A stretch of DNA of 11,742 nt, taken from contig JAISEB010000236.1 in assembly GCA_031264395.1 (NCBI GenBank), positions 1 through 11,742 of the forward strand, written 5' to 3'. Under the pieces are notes generated by a model, which did not search any database, was not told where the DNA came from, and saw only the letters and a list, made by a program, of their open reading frames with translations. The DNA is from Treponema sp. (GTDB lineage Bacteria > Spirochaetota > Spirochaetia > Treponematales > Breznakiellaceae). The first letter of the stretch is position 1. The number at the start of each line of letters is the position of its first letter. A program made the translations under genes and the position numbers. This document shows positions 5,487-11,742 of this stretch, in pieces.

Positions 5487-8400
5487 GCGTCGCCGGGGCG
5501 GTTGTCAAGAGGCCCGTGCTGTGGCTGGTCGTGTTTGCGCTTGTTTCTGTCTGCGGGATCTTTCTTTTTTCGGATATTGCCTTCGATATGCTCCCAGAAG
5601 TGGAAGTCCCTTACCTTTCGGTGATCACTACCTATCCCGGGGCCGATCCCGAAACAGTGGAAAAGTCGGTAACCGATGTACTTGAAGCGGGGCTGGTGAA
5701 TACCGACGGCATAAGCAAAATGACGTCGGTCTCCATGGAACAGTCCAGCGTGATACTGCTGGAGTTTGATTACGGAACCAACATCGACGCCAAAATAAAC
5801 CGGGTCCGGGAAAATATCGACCTGGTCAAGGCCGCCCTGCCGGATACCGCGGACGCGCCGCTGGTGATGCAGGCAAAAGCCAACGATGATCCCATCATGG
5901 TCGTCGGGATAAGCGGCAGGGAATTTTCGCAGAACGAACTGCGGGCCTTTGCCAGGGACAACATCCGGGATCAGCTCAGGCAGATTGAAGGGGTCGCTTC
6001 CTGCGATATTGAAGGCGGGCAGGACGCGATAGTACGGGTCGGTATATTCCAGAACCGCCTTGAGGCATATGGGATAACGATAAGCGAAATTGCCGGCGCC
6101 CTGGCCGCTCAGAATGTACAACTCGGCGCGGGTTCCATCGAGGATGGGCTCGTCGAGTATTCGATAAAAACCTCCGGTGAATACGACAGCGCCGCCGCCA
6201 TCGCCGATACCGTGGTCGCCCGGATAAACGGCGCGGACATCAGGCTGGGGGATATTGGAGAGGCGGCGCTGGATTACGCGGAGGAAAAATCGGCGGTGTA
6301 TATCAACGGGGAGCCGGGGGTGTATTTGTCCGTCATGAAGCAGAGCGGGGCGAATACCGTCCGGATCGCGGACCGCGTGTACCGGCGGCTTGAGACGATA
6401 CGAAGAACCCTGCCCCAGGGCATCGATCTGGCTGTTATCCGGGACGATACCACGGAGATCCGCGGCATGATTCAGGAACTTGTCAATTCGGCGATTATAG
6501 GCGTTGTACTTGCCGTAGCGGTGCTGGTTCTGTTTTTCAGAAACATCAACAGCGCCGTTATCATCGCCCTGTCGATACCCATATCCTTTTTGATTACCCT
6601 CCTTGCCATGAGCCTGGCCCATATTACCATCAACATGATGACCCTGGCGGGGCTTATCCTCGGCCTGGGGATGGTTGTGGGCTGTTCCATTGTGGTGCTG
6701 GAGGGGGTCGTCAAATTCCGGGAAAAGGGGGAGAACCCCTCCATTGCGGCGGTCCTTGCCGGGGAGGAAGTGATGTCGTCGATCATCGCGTCCACGGTCA
6801 CTACCATTTGTGTATTTCTGCCCATCTGGCTTTTCAGAAACCGCCTGGAAATCATCGGCCTTCTGGTGCAGGATATGCTCTTTACCATCGGAATCGCGCT
6901 CCTGTCAAGTTTGTTCGTGGCGATTTTTCTGGTCCCCGTTCTGGCAAGCAAATGGCTTCCCGTCCATAGCCGCCTTCAAAAACCCCTCCGCGGCCGTTTT
7001 AGCTCCTTCATTGACCGGAGTATCGCTTCCGCCCTGGACGCCCTGAACCAGGCCTACGGCCGGCTTCTGGCAAAGTCCCTGAAATACCGGCTCCTTACCG
7101 TCCTGCTGGTCGCCGCTATTTTCGCGGTTTCGATCCTGGCTCTGGCAAAGATTGATATTGTCATGTTCCCCGAGATGGAAAACGGCTCCGTCACGGTTGA
7201 CATAACCATGCCCCTGGGAACGCGCTACGAAGACACAAGAGCCGTCGCCCTGGAACTGCACGAATACGCCATCGCGGAAATTACGGGAACAAAGAACATT
7301 ACCGCCAGGATCGGAAAAACCGCCGCCATGAGCGACGAGGGAAACAACACGGCGAGCGTTACGGTCGTCCTTGACCTTGACGACCCGCGGGCGGATTCAA
7401 GCGGCATGGTAAAAGAAAAACTCCGGCGCCGTTTTTCCGCCTTCCCCAACGCGGCCTTTGCCTTCGGGGAGGATGATTTTGCCGCCCTGATCGGCGCCGA
7501 TATTGACATCGTCCTCCGCAGCGACGATTTGTCCCGGGGACTTGCCGATACGGAGGCGGTCAGGGCCCTGCTGGAAGAAAAGGTGCCGGAAGTACAGGAC
7601 ATAGCCGTTGACACGAACGCGGGACTGCCCCAGGTAACGGTAACCATTGACCGGGAGCGGGCCTACAACATGGGGCTCTCCATCAGTTCAATCGCCAATG
7701 AAATAGCCGCGTCCGTGAACGGCGTAACCGCCACCGTCTTCAGGCAGGGCGGCGATGAGTACGACGTGACGCTGCAGCTTGTAAAGGAGGACCGCTACGA
7801 GCTTCCCGATTTGGGAAGAATATTCGTCCGCTCGTCCACGGGCGCGCTCTTTCCGGTCTCCAACTTTGCGAATTTTGAAAAAACCCTGGAACCGGAACGG
7901 ATCAACCACGAAGGGCAGGCGCGGACCATCCATATAACCGCAAAGCTTCGGGAAGGAGCGTCCCTCAATCAAACGGAAGCGGCCATAAGGACGCTTCTTG
8001 CCGGACAGGGAATAGACGCGGAATTTGCCGGGGAGTCCGCCGAAACAGGCGATATGCTGCAAACCTTTATGCTGGTCATCATCCTGGCCATTCTTCTGGT
8101 ATTCGGCGTCATGGCGGCCCAGTACGAATCCTTTCGGGACCCGATCATCAATTTCTGCACCATACCCCTCATGCTGATCGGCGTCGCCGCCATTCATCTT
8201 GTTACCGGGCAGGCCATGAACGCCTTTACGATGATAGGCTTTGTAATGCTTCCCGGCATCGTGGTCAACAACGGCATCCTGCTGGTGGACTACACCAACC
8301 TGCTTGTCCGCAGGGGAACGCCCCTCATGGACGCCTGCCTTGAAGCCGGCGTTTCCCGGTTCCGTCCGGTTCTGATGACCACCCTTACCACCATGCTGGG

Positions 8401-8554
8401 CCTGGCGCCCATGGCGTTTTTTCCCGGCAAGTCATCAATGATGATCGCCCCCATAGGACTCGCCCTTTTCGGCGGCCTTACATCGGCTACGATCATTACC
8501 CTGTTTTTTATTCCGGTGATGTACTCGCTGATTAACAAGGAGAGTGAAAAATGA
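5483..8554 (+). CDS. RND-family efflux permease with altered proton-relay residues
   Basis: A 1023-residue inner-membrane transporter of the AcrB/HAE type, with two repeats each holding a large periplasmic loop (about 34-330 and 557-860) and twelve predicted membrane helices (TM1 about 12-33, TM2-6 about 336-487, TM7 about 537-556, TM8-12 about 863-1018). Length and domain order are normal for the family. The TM4 motif, normally G-x-x-V-D-D/N-x-I-V-V-x-E-N, reads GMVVGCSIVVLEG, giving Gly400-Cys401 where the relay aspartates belong. TM10 has Asn929 (VVNNGILLVDY) where AcrB has Lys940; Asn there is common in some subfamilies. TM11 keeps RFRPVLMTT (959-967). The substrate cannot be told from sequence: drugs, lipids or other envelope compounds are all possible. 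The start overlaps the adaptor stop and the stop overlaps the TolC-like start, both by ATGA. Confidence 0.95.
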   Translation: MSVAGAVVKRPVLWLVVFALVSVCGIFLFSDIAFDMLPEVEVPYLSVITTYPGADPETVEKSVTDVLEAGLVNTDGISKMTSVSMEQSSVILLEFDYGTNIDAKINRVRENIDLVKAALPDTADAPLVMQAKANDDPIMVVGISGREFSQNELRAFARDNIRDQLRQIEGVASCDIEGGQDAIVRVGIFQNRLEAYGITISEIAGALAAQNVQLGAGSIEDGLVEYSIKTSGEYDSAAAIADTVVARINGADIRLGDIGEAALDYAEEKSAVYINGEPGVYLSVMKQSGANTVRIADRVYRRLETIRRTLPQGIDLAVIRDDTTEIRGMIQELVNSAIIGVVLAVAVLVLFFRNINSAVIIALSIPISFLITLLAMSLAHITINMMTLAGLILGLGMVVGCSIVVLEGVVKFREKGENPSIAAVLAGEEVMSSIIASTVTTICVFLPIWLFRNRLEIIGLLVQDMLFTIGIALLSSLFVAIFLVPVLASKWLPVHSRLQKPLRGRFSSFIDRSIASALDALNQAYGRLLAKSLKYRLLTVLLVAAIFAVSILALAKIDIVMFPEMENGSVTVDITMPLGTRYEDTRAVALELHEYAIAEITGTKNITARIGKTAAMSDEGNNTASVTVVLDLDDPRADSSGMVKEKLRRRFSAFPNAAFAFGEDDFAALIGADIDIVLRSDDLSRGLADTEAVRALLEEKVPEVQDIAVDTNAGLPQVTVTIDRERAYNMGLSISSIANEIAASVNGVTATVFRQGGDEYDVTLQLVKEDRYELPDLGRIFVRSSTGALFPVSNFANFEKTLEPERINHEGQARTIHITAKLREGASLNQTEAAIRTLLAGQGIDAEFAGESAETGDMLQTFMLVIILAILLVFGVMAAQYESFRDPIINFCTIPLMLIGVAAIHLVTGQAMNAFTMIGFVMLPGIVVNNGILLVDYTNLLVRRGTPLMDACLEAGVSRFRPVLMTTLTTMLGLAPMAFFPGKSSMMIAPIGLALFGGLTSATIITLFFIPVMYSLINKESEK

Positions 8555-9846
8555 AAACCAAACCGGCTTTACTTTGCCTGGGCGTTTTGATTGTTTTGAG
8601 GGCAAACCATGTCTTTGCCGAAACAGCTTTGGATATTGAGGCTGCCGTGGGGATTGCCCTTGAAAAAAATCTTTCCCTGGAACGCTCGCGGATGGAAAGC
8701 GCCTCGGCAAAACGGAGATACGGCCGTTCCTGGAACAGCCTGATTCCGTCCCTTGAGGCGGGAGTTTTGGCGGCCCGTCCAACTTCAATCACCGGCCCCG
8801 TTCCTCCCGAAAGCAATACATGGATGCCGGGCTTTTCCCTTTCCGCCGGGTTACAGCTTTCGCCGTCTCTTGTTACGGATATAAAGCGGACAAAAGAGGA
8901 TTACGAGGCGGGCCTGCTCAACTACGCGGCGGCCCGGCAGGATCTGGAATTCCAGGTGCGGCGACTGTATTACCAGCTCCTGGTATTGCGGGCCAACACG
9001 GAACTGATGGAACAAAACGCCGCCGGCGCCCAGGGCCGGTATGAGCAGATCCGCGCGCGGCAGCGGGCAGGACAGGCGTCAAACCTGGAAGAGCTTTCCG
9101 CCCGGCTTGACGTACAAACCCGGCGGACCGATGCGCAAAGCGCCGCGGCGGCCTATGAAAACGCCCTGGACAGCCTGAAACACCTGTTGATGATCCCCCC
9201 GGAAGAAACCATTGTTCTCCGGGGCGCTTTACAAACCCTGTCTTTTGCGGAAGCCGAAATATCGGCCGAAACGTCAGGGGAAGCCCCGGCCATAGGGGCA
9301 CTGCGAAAAACCATCAGTTCCCTGGAGGCACAACGCAGGGGACTGCGGATTAGTTCCTACGCGCCGTCGTTGAATCTTTCCTGGAACGCATCTCCCCTGT
9401 ACAGCGGTAAAACCCATGACTGGACGGACAGCGGGCTGTTTTCCATAACCCTTTCCATAAAGCCGGACAACTTTTTACCCTGGTCCCGGGCGAAAGAGGA
9501 AATTGATTCCCTCAGCGACAGTATCGCCATGGGGCAAAACCAGCTACGGGAAAGCATACTGGGCCGTCAGAACGCCATCCAGAAATTACGGAGGGACATT
9601 GCCCAGTCGGGAGAGGCTGTCGAAACCCTCCGCCTGAACGTTACCCTGGCCGGGGAAAGCTACCGGGCGTATGAGGATGCTTACCGCCGGGGCGCCGTGG
9701 ATATACAGAGCCTCTATTCCGCCCGGGACAATGTTTTGCTCGCGGAAAACCAGCTTTTGTCGGAGCAGTACAACCTGGCGGCGGCGATCCTTGAGCTGGA
9801 GAAGGAACTTGCCCTTCCCTTTGGAACCCTTATGCGGTGGGAGTAG
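8551..9846 (+). CDS. TolC-family outer-membrane efflux channel
   Basis: A 431-residue outer-membrane factor expected to trimerise into the exit duct of the pump. A signal peptide (residues 1-23, cleavage after VFA) precedes ALDIEAAVGIALEKN, the standard opening of the TolC/OEP family. Two similar helical halves follow: about 30-220, with long Gln/Ala/Glu-rich coiled coils and QLSPSLVTDIKRTKEDYEAG, and about 235-425, where FSITLSIKPDNFLPWSRAKE is the second beta-strand/helix transition. The second half ends with YRRGAVDIQSLYSARDNVL and an ELEKELALPFG stretch typical of the family C-terminus. The length is near the short end of the family, which suits an adaptor without a hairpin. Translation is coupled to the permease by ATGA; AAGGAG at 8537-8542 is its ribosome site. 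Confidence 0.93.
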   Translation: MKTKPALLCLGVLIVLRANHVFAETALDIEAAVGIALEKNLSLERSRMESASAKRRYGRSWNSLIPSLEAGVLAARPTSITGPVPPESNTWMPGFSLSAGLQLSPSLVTDIKRTKEDYEAGLLNYAAARQDLEFQVRRLYYQLLVLRANTELMEQNAAGAQGRYEQIRARQRAGQASNLEELSARLDVQTRRTDAQSAAAAYENALDSLKHLLMIPPEETIVLRGALQTLSFAEAEISAETSGEAPAIGALRKTISSLEAQRRGLRISSYAPSLNLSWNASPLYSGKTHDWTDSGLFSITLSIKPDNFLPWSRAKEEIDSLSDSIAMGQNQLRESILGRQNAIQKLRRDIAQSGEAVETLRLNVTLAGESYRAYEDAYRRGAVDIQSLYSARDNVLLAENQLLSEQYNLAAAILELEKELALPFGTLMRWE

Positions 9847-9850
9847 GGCT

Positions 9851-9907
9851 ATGCGGAAATTCAGTTCCGGTGGTATGGTAATGGGGGAATTTACCGGGGA
9901 GCAATGA
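9851..9907 (+). CDS. 18-codon mini-ORF bridging the channel and kinase genes
   Basis: ATG at 9851 opens an 18-codon frame, MRKFSSGGMVMGEFTGEQ, whose TGA overlaps the kinase ATG at 9904 as ATGA, the same junction used at the two upstream gene boundaries. A GGAG about 7 nt upstream, at the TolC-gene stop, could serve as ribosome site. It may be a coupling ORF that carries ribosomes to the kinase, or chance: the 57-bp gap is short and the peptide has no recognisable family. It also contains a TTTACC (9890-9895). Confidence 0.3.
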   Translation: MRKFSSGGMVMGEFTGEQ

Positions 9908-11079
9908 TCATGACCATAAAGCGGCAAATATTCATATCCAATATCCGCGCTGTTCTTGTAACGCTGTTCGGGCTGTTTCTGCTCGGTTTTGTGCTTCAGC
10001 TTGTGCTGGCGGGAATCATGGACATCAATTTTGACGATGAACGCGCCATAAGGGAACAGGTTATGCGGGAAATGGAATACGAGGCTCAAGGCCGGATGTC
10101 CCTGTTTTTTCTGGCATTCCTTTTCTTCTTTGTAGCGATTATCACCGTGATAAACAATCTGCTTAACTACCGTTTGATAAAAAACATTATCCGTCCCCTG
10201 CGGCCTTTAAGCGACGGAGTCAGGCAGATCCATGACAATAATCTTGCCTTCCGCATTGACTATCAAAACGACGATGAATACCGTCCAATCTGCGAAGCCT
10301 TTAACGAAATGGCGGCGCGGCTGGAGGCGTCCGCGGCGCAAAAGGGGCGGGACGAGGCAAACCGCCGGGAACTCATAGCCGGAATCTCCCATGATCTGCG
10401 CACGCCCCTCACCTCAATAAAGGGGTATCTTGAAGGACTGGAAAGCGGCGTCGCTTCCACGCCGGAAATGCGGGACAATTATTTTACCACCATAAAGAAT
10501 AAGGCCGCCGATATGGAACATATCATTGAACGGCTTTTTCTCTTTTCAAAACTCGACATGGACGATTTTCACCTTGACCTGCGGCGCGTCGCCCTTATGC
10601 CGGTCATTGCGGATATGATAGAAGAGGTCTCGCCGGAATACAGGCAGCGCGGCCTTGCCATACATATTACCGAAAATCACCGGGAGGTATTTGTCCTGGC
10701 CGATACGCTTTTGCTCCGCAATGTCCTCGTCAATATTCTGGAAAACAGCGTCCGGTATAAAACAAAGCGGGCCGCTACTATGGAAATAAGCGCCGCCGTT
10801 GTTAACGCCTCTATCATGCTGCGTTTCGCCGATGACGGACCGGGGGTTAACGCCGGGATACTCCCAAAGCTGTTCGATGTCTTTTACCGGGCCGATCCGT
10901 CCCGAAGCATAAAGGGTTCCGGTTTGGGCCTTGCCATCAGCAAAAAAATCATTGAACGCTCGGGCGGCGCTATCTACGCGGAGCTTCCGTATTCCGGCGG
11001 CCTCGCGGTAATTATCCGCCTGCCCATTGTACAGGAGCTGCACCATGGAACATACAAAGCAAAAAATATTGATCATTGA
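9904..11079 (+). CDS. Sensor histidine kinase (HAMP, HisKA, HATPase)
   Basis: A 391-residue membrane sensor kinase, presumed partner of the next gene. TM1 is about 16-38 and TM2 about 66-84, leaving only about 27 acidic residues outside the membrane. HAMP spans about 88-140. The phospho-acceptor is His163 in GISHDLRTPLTSIKG. The ATPase domain shows N281 in NILENSVRY, DDGPG at 310-314, FDVFYRAD at 324-331 and GSGLGLAIS at 338-346, so it looks fully active. With so short a loop, the signal may come from the membrane, or from the pump itself; this is inference. GGGGAG at 9896-9901 is close to the ATG at 9904 and better spaced for the ATG at 9910 (residue 3). I keep 9904 because it overlaps the preceding TGA. 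The 3' end overlaps the regulator gene by 35 bp. Confidence 0.94.
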   Translation: MIMTIKRQIFISNIRAVLVTLFGLFLLGFVLQLVLAGIMDINFDDERAIREQVMREMEYEAQGRMSLFFLAFLFFFVAIITVINNLLNYRLIKNIIRPLRPLSDGVRQIHDNNLAFRIDYQNDDEYRPICEAFNEMAARLEASAAQKGRDEANRRELIAGISHDLRTPLTSIKGYLEGLESGVASTPEMRDNYFTTIKNKAADMEHIIERLFLFSKLDMDDFHLDLRRVALMPVIADMIEEVSPEYRQRGLAIHITENHREVFVLADTLLLRNVLVNILENSVRYKTKRAATMEISAAVVNASIMLRFADDGPGVNAGILPKLFDVFYRADPSRSIKGSGLGLAISKKIIERSGGAIYAELPYSGGLAVIIRLPIVQELHHGTYKAKNIDH

Positions 11080-11742
11080 GGATGATAAAGACATTGCCGC
11101 GCTGGAAAAAGATTTCCTGGAAATAAACGGCTTTGAGACTGCCATAGTGAACAACGGCGTAAAAGGTACGGAGCGCGCGCTGTCAAATCAATTTTCCCTT
11201 GTCCTGCTTGACCTGATGCTTCCCGGAAAAGACGGTATTGCCGTCTGCCGGGAAATCCGTACCAAGATTGACGTACCAATTCTTATGGTAACCGCCCGCA
11301 ATGAAGACGTTGACAAGGTACGTGGCCTGGGGATCGGCGCCGACGATTATATTACAAAACCATTTTCCATGACCGAACTGGTAGCCAGGGTAAAATCACA
11401 TATCGCCCGGTATGAACGGCTTACGAAACATGCCGGTCAAAGAAAAAAGACGGATGAAATTGATTTCGGGTGGTTCCAAATCAACCACGCCGCCCGCCGG
11501 GTTTTCGTCAACGGCGGCGAAATCACCGTTGCCAATAAAGAGTACGAACTGCTCTACTTTCTTGCCGGCCACGCGGAAACGGTGTTCAGCAAGGAACAGC
11601 TCTACGACAAAATATGGGGCGAAGATATGTACGGGGACATGAAAACCGTGGCGGTGCACATTAACCGCCTTCGGGATAAGATCGAAAAAAATCCTTCCAA
11701 TCCGCTGCACATCCAAACCGTCTGGGGCGCGGGCTACCGGTT
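11045..11742 (+). CDS. OmpR-family response regulator (C-terminus cut by window edge)
   Basis: An open frame from ATG 11045 (AGGAG at 11033-11037, 7-nt spacer) runs to the window end, giving 232 full codons. The receiver domain (about 6-118) has the acidic pocket E12-D13-D14, phospho-acceptor Asp56 in LLDLMLPGKDG, Thr83 in MVTA and Lys105 in TKPF. The winged-helix DNA-binding domain (about 137-232) has the family signature ANKEYELLYFLA, FSKEQLYDKIWG, VAVHINRLRDKIE and ends at WGAGYR, so only a few residues are missing. This is window truncation, not a pseudogene. It is the likely target of the kinase whose gene it overlaps, and a likely regulator of the operon through the TTTACC repeats upstream of the adaptor gene. 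Confidence 0.95.
   Translation, partial: MEHTKQKILIIEDDKDIAALEKDFLEINGFETAIVNNGVKGTERALSNQFSLVLLDLMLPGKDGIAVCREIRTKIDVPILMVTARNEDVDKVRGLGIGADDYITKPFSMTELVARVKSHIARYERLTKHAGQRKKTDEIDFGWFQINHAARRVFVNGGEITVANKEYELLYFLAGHAETVFSKEQLYDKIWGEDMYGDMKTVAVHINRLRDKIEKNPSNPLHIQTVWGAGYR

Noticed and set aside
5423..6622. Long open frame of 399 codons on the minus strand inside the permease gene
   Set aside because: It lies antisense to a clearly conserved RND permease, and its translation has low-complexity, His/Gly/Arg-rich composition with no recognisable motif. It is a by-product of G+C-rich codon use.
11045..11742. Truncated response regulator as a pseudogene
   Set aside because: The frame is intact up to the window edge and reaches the usual C-terminal GYR motif, so the cut is due to the window.
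1..11742. CRISPR array, insertion sequence or rRNA gene
   Set aside because: No regularly spaced repeat array, transposase frame with terminal inverted repeats, or rRNA-like stretch was seen on reading through.

Overview
This window joins two kinds of DNA at a tRNA gene. Left of about 1976 it is visibly A+T-rich and looks like the end of an integrated phage or phage-like element. Right of that point it is G+C-richer chromosome-type sequence. The organism is probably an anaerobic, motile, double-membraned bacterium: there is an RND/TolC efflux system, a cytoplasmic chemoreceptor domain and an [FeFe]-hydrogenase-like module. A spirochaete, perhaps a gut treponeme, fits best because the efflux adaptor lacks its alpha-helical hairpin, as reported for the Borrelia adaptor BesA. 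This assignment is inference; there is no rRNA or housekeeping marker here.

Left region (1-1976, genes on the minus strand): a 52-codon N-terminal fragment of a probable phage tail/baseplate protein runs off the left edge. Next to it is a full-length tyrosine integrase with all catalytic residues. A repeat-rich gap of about 190 bp then leads to the 3' end of a tRNA-Ala(GGC) gene. This is the usual layout of an element integrated into the 3' part of a tRNA gene. The other attachment site would lie beyond the left edge.

Middle region (1977-4541): the tRNA-Ala has a good sigma70-type promoter. Next, also on the minus strand, is the most unusual gene of the window. It encodes a 692-residue soluble protein fusing two ferredoxin clusters, an [FeFe]-hydrogenase H-cluster-like domain with an altered active site, a further four-cysteine Fe-S domain and a methyl-accepting chemotaxis signalling domain. 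It is best read as a redox- or H2-sensing cytoplasmic chemoreceptor. Its promoter (TTGACT-18-TATACT) lies in a divergent control region and is overlaid by inverted repeats.

Right region (4542-11742, plus strand): a compact operon encodes a periplasmic adaptor, an RND permease and a TolC-like outer-membrane channel, the three parts of an efflux pump. A sensor histidine kinase and an OmpR-type response regulator follow. Genes are joined by ATGA or longer overlaps, and an 18-codon mini-ORF bridges the TolC gene to the kinase gene. Upstream of the operon, repeated TTTACC motifs, two of them exactly 11 bp apart, look like a binding site for an OmpR-family regulator, so the downstream two-component system may control its own operon. 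The permease lacks the usual proton-relay aspartates in TM4 (Gly400-Cys401) and has Asn in place of the TM10 lysine. Its energy coupling, or its function, may therefore be atypical.
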